A DNA stretch of 64,000 nt from an uncultured Glaciecola sp. GTDB taxonomy: Bacteria; Pseudomonadota; Gammaproteobacteria; Enterobacterales; Alteromonadaceae. This document shows, one piece after another, positions 30,559 to 39,795 of this stretch. Location of the stretch: positions 372,001 to 436,000 of the forward strand of contig NZ_CALJHY010000003.1 in assembly GCF_937770335.1 (NCBI RefSeq), in the 5' to 3' direction. The position numbers were made by a program, and so were the translations under genes. Position 1 is the stretch's first letter. Each line of letters opens with the position of its first letter. A model generated the notes under the pieces. It was not told the DNA's origin. It worked only from the letters and a program-made list of their open reading frames with translations, and did not search any database.

Positions 30559-31596
30559 AATGCACCTCCTTCGTTACTATATTTCGCGAACTTGTGCACT
30601 GCTATCGAACTCAACTTCGTAACTGCAGTAGTTTACCAGTGAGTGTTGCTAGCTTTTTTATGCCAGAGATAGCACGATAGTTGAGTCGCCTTAGTATTTA
30701 TGTCTTCATCATTTTTTACCAAGCCAGTGCACGTTGGCAAACAAAGGTATTTAGTAAGTCATATAATTTAAGCAAACGGCCACTGAGTGTATTTGCAGTG
30801 CAAGTTTCTTCTCTTAATACATTGAAAGAGTGGCCTGCGGAGCTTATATTTAATGGCTGCTGATTATCGAACTCACAGAATGAAGTGGCATAGTTAATTT
30901 GGCCACCTAACAAGAGATTGTTATGATATGTGTTTGAAACATGGGTGGTTACCTTGCAGATTTAAAAGAACCACTATTATGTGTGGTAAAAATTAATGTG
31001 CATTACTAGATAACAGGAAACCGCGCATAATTTAACCCAAACGCAATTACACTAAATATAAACCTGCGCCGACTGCAAGTTAGCCACTTCAGCCTAAACA
31101 TGACCTGTTGCATAGAACAGGCTTATGGTTTATTTTATAGCACATAGCCTCTCCTATTGACAAGTTGATGATTTCTTAATTTGATTAATAGATAGGTTAG
31201 TAAAGTTTGGAATGAACATCAAAATGAGGAGAATCATCATAGTTCCCTTTTTTGGTTGATGTTAGTGCTTGAAATGTGGAAGCAGAGGTAAATAAAATAA
31301 TTATGCAAAAACTTCTACATTAACCTCTTATATGCATATTGTTAATTACTACTATCGATTATGTCTTAAAAATTAAATTTTTCGATGCTAGGTTTAGCTG
31401 TTGCCAAATTAATATAGGATTTACTTCACTCTTGCATGTTATCAGGCGGATCAGTATGAAGTTCAAAACGAAATTAACTCTTTATAAGCATTAGCAAAAT
31501 TAGACGATAATAATAATTGAGAAGAGCTGATGAAATTAGATTGTCGGAGCGGTGATGGCTCCAAGTGGGGAAAATGCACAAAAGAGATTTTGTTAG
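30559..31596. other. Intergenic region with no clear gene
   Basis: Short opposing reading frames near 30681-30913 encode nothing I recognise. An 11-base word, TATCGAACTCA, occurs at 30603-30613 and again at 30865-30875. A six-base hairpin (CCTGTT/AACAGG) lies near 31106-31123. The region looks like decayed mobile DNA. Confidence 0.5.
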
Positions 31597-32670
31597 ATGA
31601 ATAAATTTTTACGATTTAAGTATTTCAAAAATCTCAAAACTAATTTGAGATGTCGAATACTCACTTTAATGGGTAAAATACTACAAACGGACGAAATGAT
31701 AGACGTATTAGAAAGACAAAATGCAAAGCATGGTAATCCGGTGTCAAAGAAGCCTACTTTTCAAGCGAGTCCCTATTCATCGAAAGCCGATTCAAAAGAA
31801 GATGGTAGGCATAGTAAGCCTGTTGTATTTGTTACTGCAAGGTTTAGAACTGGGTCTACTTTGATATGGAATATTTTGCGCTCTAATAAAGAAAATACCG
31901 TTTTTTACGAACCACTGCATCCGAACATTAATAATCTTGCTACTATAATAGATGCCCCGGTGGATAACACTCATGCGGGTGTAGATAGTTATTGGGATGA
32001 ATATGCACTGATTGAAAATATAAACGAACTGCACAAGACAAGATGGCATGATACATCGCTATATATGGACGAAGAAAGTTATGATCCTGACTTAGTGCAC
32101 TATATTGACACAGTAATAAAATCTAGTGATAAAACCGTGATTTTGCAATTCAATCGAGTGGATTTCAGATTACGCTGGCTAAGAAAGTATTTTAAAAATG
32201 CAAAAATACTGCACCTTTACCGAAATCCAAGAGATCAATGGTTATCAACCCTTAAATACTCAAAAGGTTCAGTATCAAATAACATCTTAGCAAAAGACTT
32301 TATTGTTCATGATAAATTCTTCTTACTAATATGGTGTCGAGACTTGGCACCAAAATTTCAATTTTTAACCTATCAACCAGATCGTTATGCATATGATTTA
32401 TTTTATTTATTGTGGCGGTTATCTTATATTTATGGCGAATCTGATGCCGATTATTCAATGTGTTTTGAGGATTTAGTAAACGAGCCGCGAGATACAATTA
32501 ATGACATCACGACTAAATTTGATCTACAGCCAATTAGTACAGCTGAGTTGGCTAAAATAAATAGAAATATTATTAATAAATCTAATACAATTGCAGACCT
32601 AGAATGGATGCTGCAACGAGAGGCTATTTGTGAAACGCAGCTGTCACACTTCTTTAATCATGGGTATTAA
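31597..32670 (+). CDS. Sulfotransferase family protein
   Basis: This 357-residue protein has a PAPS-dependent sulfotransferase pattern. The 5'-phosphosulfate-binding loop is VTARFRTGSTLIWNIL at about 77-92. The 3'-phosphate-binding segment is KILHLYRNPRDQWLSTL. It would transfer sulfate from PAPS to a carbohydrate or other acceptor. No signal peptide is visible, so it acts in the cytoplasm. The gene is intact although it lies between two transposon remnants, and it is AT-rich. It may have arrived with them and now serve the polysaccharide locus. Confidence 0.83.
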   Translation: MNKFLRFKYFKNLKTNLRCRILTLMGKILQTDEMIDVLERQNAKHGNPVSKKPTFQASPYSSKADSKEDGRHSKPVVFVTARFRTGSTLIWNILRSNKENTVFYEPLHPNINNLATIIDAPVDNTHAGVDSYWDEYALIENINELHKTRWHDTSLYMDEESYDPDLVHYIDTVIKSSDKTVILQFNRVDFRLRWLRKYFKNAKILHLYRNPRDQWLSTLKYSKGSVSNNILAKDFIVHDKFFLLIWCRDLAPKFQFLTYQPDRYAYDLFYLLWRLSYIYGESDADYSMCFEDLVNEPRDTINDITTKFDLQPISTAELAKINRNIINKSNTIADLEWMLQREAICETQLSHFFNHGY

Positions 32671-32926
32671 TTTTATTTCATGATAATTAGTTAATTGATA
32701 AAGTTTAAATGTTCAAAGAGACCCGAATAGCTTTATAAAATCATAAGAGGTTTGGGATTAGCATTCATCAATACTCTATCGAACTTCTGTGTTTCCTGTA
32801 ACGGAGACTTTGTGAACTGGTATATTTGATTCGGATAATCTAGATACTTGGACTTCCCCATACCATTTAATGTGAGCGTGGCTCAGACAATCGACAACAC
32901 ACCAATAGTTATAGGTAGTCCGCAAT
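32671..32926. other. Non-coding stretch before IS110 remnant
   Basis: No gene is seen. In IS110-group elements the DNA just upstream of the transposase encodes a bridge RNA, so this stretch could hold a remnant of one. No boundary or RNA fold could be confirmed by eye. Confidence 0.35.
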
Positions 32927-33381
32927 ATGTATCGTATTAAAGTTTGCGTTGATTTAGCAAAGAAAGTAATTCAAATTTGTATCTAAAGTGATAAAAAGGT
33001 AGTTTCTAATCTAGAAATGACACCGGATAAGTTTCTTTGCTCGTTGATTAACACCAAACCCGCGACGATTATATTTGAAGCATTTAGTGCATCCCATTAT
33101 TGACGAAAACGGGCGAGAGAAGCAGTCGTGATGCTCGCCTCATTTCCGCCAAATTGGTATCAACTGTCATCCGAAATTAAAAAAGTTTGAAAAACAATGT
33201 TATAACGATTATCCAGGACGAGTTGTTGCCCGCCCTCACCTTTATATCGGGTAAAAGTTTAGAGCAGCAACAATTGCAATCTTTACAACGTTTCAGGGAG
33301 TTAGCTATAAAACAAGAGGATGTTTCCAAAAAGCAGATTGTCTCTTTATTACATGAAATTGAATTTTCGTTCACCCAATAA
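32927..33381 (+). pseudogene. IS110-family transposase remnant
   Basis: The reading starts MYRIKVCVDLAKKVIQI, the DEDD-domain opening of IS110 transposases, and is broken by a TAA. It resumes SDKKVVSNLEMTPDKFL and TIIFEAFSASHY, is broken by a TGA, and shifts frame to RDARLISAKLVSTV, a family hallmark. A deletion then leads into the 33187-33381 frame with GKSLEQQQLQSLQRFREL and KKQIVSLLHEIEF. The C-terminal transposase_20 domain with its catalytic Ser is missing. The element is dead. Confidence 0.85.
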
Positions 33382-33541
33382 TGGTGATAACATGAATAGG
33401 AAGATACTGTAGAAGACGCCGATAATGGATTGTTTATGGGGTTCCGACAAAAAATACATTCAGTAAAACGACAATTTTATTTAATGGTTGAAATGACTTG
33501 ACCACTTCAATCAGTACCTTACGATTTTTATAGGAAAAAGT

Positions 33542-34696
33542 TTGAAAATTGGTATATATATAGAAGTTCTAAAGTCCTCTGAGAAAACAGGAATAGGAGG
33601 GTATGTAGAGGGACTAATTAATAGTCTTTCAAAAGAAGCAAAACATCATGAATTAATTCTGTATTACCAATGTCCATTTTTTGGAAAAAAGCCGCAAATT
33701 TGTTTAAATTTAACAGATAATGTGAAGCTTAGGCCTATTTTTTTCCCAACTAAATTATTACAGAGCAGACCGCGGCTTTGGTGGGATTACTATCTGCCAT
33801 GGATTGCTGAAAACGATAAAATCGATATATTTCACGGACCCAATCACTTCATTCCATCTAGAGGGAAATTTAAGAAAATCGTTACAATACATGACATTGC
33901 ATATTTTTACATGAATGTTCATGGTAGCGGAATGGACCGAGTTCTGAAAATTTGGACTTTAAAAAGCTTCCACTTTGCTGATAAGGTTATTTGTGTCTCC
34001 AACTCCACCGCTAGAGATTGTGCTAAAGAAGGATTGAATTTTAATAAAATATCGGTGGTGTATCAAGGATTTGAAAGTAATTTCGAGCAATTAAAGTTAA
34101 ACAATAAGGAAGTCAAAAACGTTATTCGGTCTTTGAATTTACCTAAAAAATGTGTGCTTTTTTTGGGAAGCATTCAACCTAGAAAAAATATATCAATGTT
34201 GATTCTAGCTTTCTCTGAAATTGCCGACAAGATTCCACATAACCTTGTTTTAGCTGGTGGTCCCGGAAGTAGCCAAAAAGATATGACTGATTTAGTGGCA
34301 GCATTAAGCCTAGGTGAACGAATTTCTTTTACTGGTTATATAAATGACGAACAACGGGTCGCTTTGTATCAGCATTCAGAGTTATTCGTCTATCCAAGCA
34401 GATATGAAGGTTTTGGCTTAGTCCTACTTGAAGCCATGTCATTCGGTTTGCCTGTTTTAACATGCAACAATAGCTCTCTACCTGAGGTTGTTAAAGATGA
34501 AAGCATGTTAGTAGAAACAGACGATGTGGGAGCTCTCGCCACTAAGATGCTAGCAATATTGATTGGTAATCAAAGCCTAAGAAAAAATATGATCCAATAT
34601 GGATACCAACGCTGCAAAATCTTTAATTGGCAGAAGTCTGCACTTGATACTTTACATGTTTATGAATCTTTACTTCCACCTAGGGACAAGGTGTAA
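33542..34696 (+). CDS. Glycosyltransferase family 4 (mannosyltransferase-like)
   Basis: This 384-residue GT-B enzyme starts at TTG with AGGAAAAAG just upstream. The N-terminal part has GIGGYVEGLI and DIFHGPNHFIP. The donor domain has FLGSIQPRKNISMLI, LVLAGGPG and the GT4 signature PSRYEGFGLVLLEAMSFGLPV. It probably adds a hexose, perhaps mannose, to a lipid-linked intermediate. It is alone on this strand beside mobile debris and converges on the next glycosyltransferase. Confidence 0.87.
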   Translation: MKIGIYIEVLKSSEKTGIGGYVEGLINSLSKEAKHHELILYYQCPFFGKKPQICLNLTDNVKLRPIFFPTKLLQSRPRLWWDYYLPWIAENDKIDIFHGPNHFIPSRGKFKKIVTIHDIAYFYMNVHGSGMDRVLKIWTLKSFHFADKVICVSNSTARDCAKEGLNFNKISVVYQGFESNFEQLKLNNKEVKNVIRSLNLPKKCVLFLGSIQPRKNISMLILAFSEIADKIPHNLVLAGGPGSSQKDMTDLVAALSLGERISFTGYINDEQRVALYQHSELFVYPSRYEGFGLVLLEAMSFGLPVLTCNNSSLPEVVKDESMLVETDDVGALATKMLAILIGNQSLRKNMIQYGYQRCKIFNWQKSALDTLHVYESLLPPRDKV

Positions 34697-34831
34697 TAGC
34701 AACGTCCGTAGATGCTTGCAAAGCCCTGATCTATTAAAGATGGCGAGGTTATGGGAAAGACCTCCTGGGCCGCAGATGCATTAATAACTTCTATAAAGAA
34801 TATATTTTAGGCCTACGTCATTTATAATTTT

Positions 34832-35614
34832 TTATATTCTAAAGTCAGACTTGATTTTCTTCGTAAAAATAACAATCGTCTTTAATATTTTAATATACCG
34901 CCTAATTAATTTTAAAGCGCCCAATTTAGAACTACTAATATTCTCTCCATTATCACGAACATACATTATAACATGCTCTTCAACTGCAGTAGTATTGATG
35001 CCCATATAAACCATCCGCTGCCTCATCATAGTGTGGGGTATTTCCCCATAAGGTATTTCTTTATAACTGTTCTTAGCGATTGTCTTAGGGAGTTTAAAAA
35101 GTTTTTTGCTTAACAATGCGCTAGAGCCACAAAATGAACTAAATTTATGTTCAATACATATCATATTTTTATTTTTATAATAAAGATATCCGTTATCTAA
35201 CATAATACAATCGAAGTTAGCGTAACATTGGATTGTTTTTATAAAATCACTATGAAGTAAATCATCTGCATCAAGTGCAAAAAAATGGGTGAGTTGACTG
35301 CTAGTTTCGGATAAATGTAAAATTCCTTTTAATATTTTACTACAGCGATCCGATTCATATTTTAATTGCATTTCTTCAGCGACTTTTATTTTTTTAGGAG
35401 GAGGAAATTCATCAAAGTGAATAAATGAAAAACGCGAACAATTAATTACTTCGCTACTGAATATGGGTTTTTCATGCCCTACCACTACTACTTCATAACT
35501 ATCGTTCGATTGAGCTATTACAGTATTTAGAGTATCAAATAAATTCTTGCAAGTTGTATCCCAATCTTGAGAAACAGACTTACTTTTAAGTGGGATAACT
35601 ATGCCAATATACAA
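34832..35614 (-). CDS. Glycosyltransferase family 2-like protein
   Basis: This GT-A-like protein has an opening YIGIVIPLKSKSVSQDW and the metal-binding region FFALDADDLLH. A TTG at 35614 follows TAGGAGAAAGT, which is a good ribosome binding site and places the GT2 beta-strand at the N-terminus. A longer frame from 35668 has no such site. It is very AT-rich, like the flippase gene upstream, and ends the long minus-strand operon. Confidence 0.78.
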   Translation of the reverse strand: MYIGIVIPLKSKSVSQDWDTTCKNLFDTLNTVIAQSNDSYEVVVVGHEKPIFSSEVINCSRFSFIHFDEFPPPKKIKVAEEMQLKYESDRCSKILKGILHLSETSSQLTHFFALDADDLLHSDFIKTIQCYANFDCIMLDNGYLYYKNKNMICIEHKFSSFCGSSALLSKKLFKLPKTIAKNSYKEIPYGEIPHTMMRQRMVYMGINTTAVEEHVIMYVRDNGENISSSKLGALKLIRRYIKILKTIVIFTKKIKSDFRI

Positions 35615-35861
35615 ACTTTCTCCTAGATATATATACTTATCAAAAAAACTAAAGGAATTAAAAGACAAAGATTAAAAATAGCAAAAAACCAACATTAATT
35701 AAAGCTGTAACTGAGCGTCGGGTAAAGTTTTAAAAATACAATGAATAAGCCATTTTGATGAACCAAATTTACCAACATTATTGGAAATAATATTACATAC
35801 AATCACGCCCTCATAACTTTTTAAAACTTTTTCACCTAAACCAAAACAATATCGGTTTTAT

Positions 35862-37337
35862 TTAACGGACAAATTTAACAATAATAGGCTTCACAAATCG
35901 AAAGACTAAAGACTCCAAATATAGCCAATCAGAGAGTTTTCTCAAAAATAAAATATGTAGAGTTACAATGAAAATATAGAAAAGTAGGAAAAAGCACATA
36001 GATTTAATTAAAAAATCGAATATTAAAGGAAACAATAGGTAAGGTAGTTGGTCAACTAAATAATAGGATATGTACGAGCACGAAGTTACAACTAATATTC
36101 CAAAGAAGAGCTTTATAACATTCAAAAAACTAGTGTATCTACATGAAACGTAAACCAAAAAAAGTAAACACATAATATTTTCAATACTGCCCCTCGCATA
36201 AGTAAAAAATAACAGATTATCTAGCCCAATAAAAAATAACGTGCCATATAACAGTGTAAATGACACGATCTCATAAAACAAAATATGTTTTGGTTTGTTA
36301 TGAACTATTATGGTTCTGCAACAATGATGAAAAATAGAACTTGCTGGTATTAACATACTCAAAGCAGCTAAAAGCTCTGAGTATTTCAGCCAATTCTCAC
36401 CTAGTAAGATCCTAATAATATCTTCATGGAATTTAAAGAAAAAACCACATATTGGTATTGCCAACAACAAAACTAAAATTAAAGATGCATTAAATTGGTT
36501 ACAAAAATATCGATGGTCTATCTTTGCTTTTCTTAACTCAACCAAAAATGTTTCAGAAATAGGTATTATTAGATAAGCACTAGGCATAAATGCAAAATAT
36601 TTCATCGTATGATAAGACCCTAATTCTGACTTACCAAAAGTTGATGAAACTAAAATTGTGTCCAACTGTGTCCTAAAAAAGCCCAAGATCGCCTGCGGAA
36701 TAATCCAACCAGAAAACACCCATTGCTTTTTTGCGTTTGAAAGCTCAAGTTGAGGGCGATACGGAATTATAAAATACGAACCTAGTGAAGATATAAGCGC
36801 ACTTATTGCTTGACCCGCTACCAACGCCCAATAGCTTTCATAAATTAATGCAACAAAGACTGAAACGGTAACGGCAAATACTTTTGAAGTTACATTAAGC
36901 TTGACGATTTTCCCGTAATTTTGTGCTCGTTTTAAATAGACTATACCGGGACTTTCCAAAGTTTGAACAAAAAATACACTTGATAGAGCAATAATCAACA
37001 AGATTAATCTTTCATCATCATACCAGTCAGCGAAAAGAAAAGAGGCTGCACTCATACAAAAACAAAGACCCCCACGTATTAATAAATTAATAGTGAATGA
37101 AGTATTTATTTCAGAATCATTTACCTCTTCCTTTCTTAATAAATATTGAAGCGATCCTGTATTAGATAAGATTTGAAAAAAACCTATCGCAATAGTAGCT
37201 ATTGCAACTATCCCAAAATCTTCAGGGAGCAAAACCCTAGCCAAAATGAGAGTACTTACTAACCCTATGAGTTTATTTAGGATTGATTGCCCCACAAGCA
37301 TCACGCTAGCTAATGTCCCTCTTTTAAAATCACTCAT
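35862..37337 (-). CDS. Polysaccharide flippase (Wzx/MATE-like)
   Basis: This 491-residue polytopic membrane protein has about 12-14 helices and the opening SDFKRGTLASVMLVGQSILNK. LILARVLLPEDFGIVAIATI is the typical first-helix pair of oligosaccharide flippases (polysaccharide synthase family). It should move lipid-linked repeat units across the inner membrane. Its high A+T content stands out from the XrtA core genes. The upstream polymerase gene ends 19 bases before it. Confidence 0.87.
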   Translation of the reverse strand: MSDFKRGTLASVMLVGQSILNKLIGLVSTLILARVLLPEDFGIVAIATIAIGFFQILSNTGSLQYLLRKEEVNDSEINTSFTINLLIRGGLCFCMSAASFLFADWYDDERLILLIIALSSVFFVQTLESPGIVYLKRAQNYGKIVKLNVTSKVFAVTVSVFVALIYESYWALVAGQAISALISSLGSYFIIPYRPQLELSNAKKQWVFSGWIIPQAILGFFRTQLDTILVSSTFGKSELGSYHTMKYFAFMPSAYLIIPISETFLVELRKAKIDHRYFCNQFNASLILVLLLAIPICGFFFKFHEDIIRILLGENWLKYSELLAALSMLIPASSIFHHCCRTIIVHNKPKHILFYEIVSFTLLYGTLFFIGLDNLLFFTYARGSIENIMCLLFLVYVSCRYTSFLNVIKLFFGILVVTSCSYISYYLVDQLPYLLFPLIFDFLIKSMCFFLLFYIFIVTLHILFLRKLSDWLYLESLVFRFVKPIIVKFVR

Positions 37338-37355
37338 CTTGTCTGACCATTAATA

Positions 37356-38687
37356 TTATTCGCTAATACCTAATTTTAAATATTTCGAGCAAATATTACT
37401 CGAGTTAATATTTGATAAAGATGCTTTCTTAGTTAAATAATTATTGCTGGTAATAATAAGAAGAAGAAAAAAGAACGGTTCAAATATTATTAAATCCAAA
37501 AAGAGTGCTCCAACAAAAAAACCTACCAATGAGCAAATACTCGCTTTATTGATAAACTCAAAATTCTCATTAGGTACAACTTTCAATAATTTTCTATTCT
37601 CTTTATACATTTTCCAAGAAAGATAAAAAAACATAATATATGTAAATGCGGCGAAGCCCCCTAAATTTGCAGCAAAGTTAAATAGAGTGCTGTGAGCAAC
37701 GTGAGGTGTCTTCCCCGGGAAGTATACTTTAGCTGCTTGTTCGAATCGTTGTGGCCCTGCTCCTACTATCGGATGCTTTAGGAATACTCCAAAAGCAGCC
37801 TCCCAGGATACTAACCTAGGGTTTAAAGGTTCTTTAGCTTCAGTTTGTACACTTTCTATGGTACCAGTCGTTCTATTAAGTAATTGCCCCCCTTGTGTTC
37901 CGATAAATATTATAAAACCAACGAGTAAAAGCCCATTAAGTTTTTTTGACTTAAGCATAAAAGCGGCCATCAATGTAGAAACAGCTATGGCAACAAAAGC
38001 CCCTCTAGATGCACATAAAACTATAGAGTGTAAAATAAAAGGAAGAGAAATGGCCAGCAGCCCCTTTTGCCACATCGTCTTAACATTAAAAATAGCAAAT
38101 AGTACGAATGGCATACCAATGACATAAAGAATCGAAAGATTGTTGCCATCGCTATAAGGGCTCATAAATGGACCCAAAAGCCTATTCTGATGGAATTGAG
38201 ACCAGTTTGATGATAAGTAATGATCATTTGCCCAATATGCATAATAAATTGTTACTACTATTACAACCCAAACAATAGCATTTAATGCTTTCTCATTATT
38301 CATGAGGCCAAGGACAATGAAGAACATAATAGCAATTGTGAAATAGATGCCCATTACTAATGTTGATCCTACGGCAGCATAATAGTTCTGAAATGGACTT
38401 AGAAACTCTGATAGGTTATATAGTAATAACAAAAATATTATTCCAAAGAAGATTCCATTTTTATATATGCTCCAATCTATCATTCCCCTAATTAGATAGA
38501 TCCCCCAAGCAACAATAGCAACACCGGCGGTGACTCTAAAGACTGAGAAGTTTTCAAAACTCCAAAACCAAACATACTGTGGTTGTAAAATTGAAACCAA
38601 AGCATATAAAGCAGCAGCCCACCAGGGCGCTTTGACAATTAACACCATTGAAGTAAAAATCAGAAGAACTGTAAGTATTAATATCAT
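37356..38687 (-). CDS. O-antigen ligase/polymerase-like, exosortase-associated type
   Basis: This 443-residue membrane protein has about ten helices and a large periplasmic loop. ILQPQYVWFW near the N-terminus, CASRGAFVAIAVS and GAGPQRFEQAAKVYFPGKTPHVAHSTLFN match the O-antigen ligase/Wzy-like family that accompanies exosortase A loci (TIGR03097 type). It would polymerise or attach glycan chains on the periplasmic side. It lies three bases after the upstream glycosyltransferase. Confidence 0.82.
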   Translation of the reverse strand: MILILTVLLIFTSMVLIVKAPWWAAALYALVSILQPQYVWFWSFENFSVFRVTAGVAIVAWGIYLIRGMIDWSIYKNGIFFGIIFLLLLYNLSEFLSPFQNYYAAVGSTLVMGIYFTIAIMFFIVLGLMNNEKALNAIVWVVIVVTIYYAYWANDHYLSSNWSQFHQNRLLGPFMSPYSDGNNLSILYVIGMPFVLFAIFNVKTMWQKGLLAISLPFILHSIVLCASRGAFVAIAVSTLMAAFMLKSKKLNGLLLVGFIIFIGTQGGQLLNRTTGTIESVQTEAKEPLNPRLVSWEAAFGVFLKHPIVGAGPQRFEQAAKVYFPGKTPHVAHSTLFNFAANLGGFAAFTYIMFFYLSWKMYKENRKLLKVVPNENFEFINKASICSLVGFFVGALFLDLIIFEPFFFLLLIITSNNYLTKKASLSNINSSNICSKYLKLGISE

Positions 38688-38690
38688 TAG

Positions 38691-39794
38691 TTAATCATAA
38701 GCTCGCGAATACTCTGCATTCATAGTTTGAGAGGAAAATAATTTTTCGTAACGATTTAAGCTTCCCTTTCCCATTTTGATTCTTGCTTCGTTATTTACCA
38801 TCAACTTCTCAATAGCGATTGCAAATTCATAGCGCATATCATTCTTTGTAACAAATCCATTAGCGCCATTATCAATAATCTCAGCATTGCCACCAGCATC
38901 CGTAACCACGCATGGTTTAGCAACTGACATCGCTTCCAATAGCGTCATGGATGTTCCCTCACTCAATGACGACAATAAGAATATATCGAATATTTGAATG
39001 TACATGCTCGGCTTTGTTATGTAACCAGTAAATATTACTTTCTCCGTTATATTTAGTTTATCGCACTGCTGTTTTAATGTGATTAACAACTCCCCATCAC
39101 CAACAATAACTAGCTTCGTCTTTGGTTGCTTCACTACCACATCACTAAATGCGTTTAACATCATTTCGTGATTTTTAATTGGATCTAACCTAGCAACCGT
39201 TCCAAGTACTATATCGTCATGGTCGATCAATAACTGTTGCTTTAAATCATCTTTTTCAATTTTGTTTGCTTTTGGCAATGCTTTTATGCCGTTATAGATG
39301 ACTGTAATTTTATTGGCAGACAAAAACTCATAATCAACTAACGCCTGTTTAGTAGCTTTTGATATTGCAGTAATGTGATCGGTAAAAAAACTCAGAATTG
39401 GATTAATAATTTTCCGTTTCCAGCTGCTTGAGTCAGGAAAAAACCGTCCATGCTCAGTAAAGATAACTTTAGTTTTTAAACCAATAGCAGCTAGAGCACC
39501 ATAAACCCAGGGCGTATATTGATGACAATGAATAATATCAATATTTTGATTGCTTAAACATGCCCGTACCTCGGTAATTAAAGATAAATCAAATCCGTCT
39601 TTTCTATGTTTACTGAATATTTCAATGCCATTTTCTTTAAGCTCTTTACCCCAAGGACCAATAGGCTGTTCAATACAAAAAATAGACATCTCATATTTTG
39701 CTGGATCCGAGCCTTCGATGATATTTTTAATAACCATCTCAGTGCCACCAATACGCATATCGTAGGTTATATGTAGAATTTTTTTCCTAGCCAT
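38691..39794 (-). CDS. Glycosyltransferase family 4
   Basis: This 367-residue GT-B enzyme opens with ILHITYDMRIGGTEMVIKN. IDIIHCHQYTPWVYGALAA and VIFTEHGRFFPDS are in the acceptor domain, and LLSSLSEGTSMTLLEAMSVAKPCV in the donor domain. The latter carries the GT4 Glu pair. It begins one base after the asparagine-synthase-like gene and runs straight into the ligase gene, so they form one operon. Confidence 0.88.
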   Translation of the reverse strand: MARKKILHITYDMRIGGTEMVIKNIIEGSDPAKYEMSIFCIEQPIGPWGKELKENGIEIFSKHRKDGFDLSLITEVRACLSNQNIDIIHCHQYTPWVYGALAAIGLKTKVIFTEHGRFFPDSSSWKRKIINPILSFFTDHITAISKATKQALVDYEFLSANKITVIYNGIKALPKANKIEKDDLKQQLLIDHDDIVLGTVARLDPIKNHEMMLNAFSDVVVKQPKTKLVIVGDGELLITLKQQCDKLNITEKVIFTGYITKPSMYIQIFDIFLLSSLSEGTSMTLLEAMSVAKPCVVTDAGGNAEIIDNGANGFVTKNDMRYEFAIAIEKLMVNNEARIKMGKGSLNRYEKLFSSQTMNAEYSRAYD

Positions 39795-39795
39795 T

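Noticed and set aside
30681-30913. Two overlapping opposite-strand reading frames of about 60 codons
   Set aside because: Neither matches a family I recognise, and the region is decayed mobile DNA. They are not called as genes.
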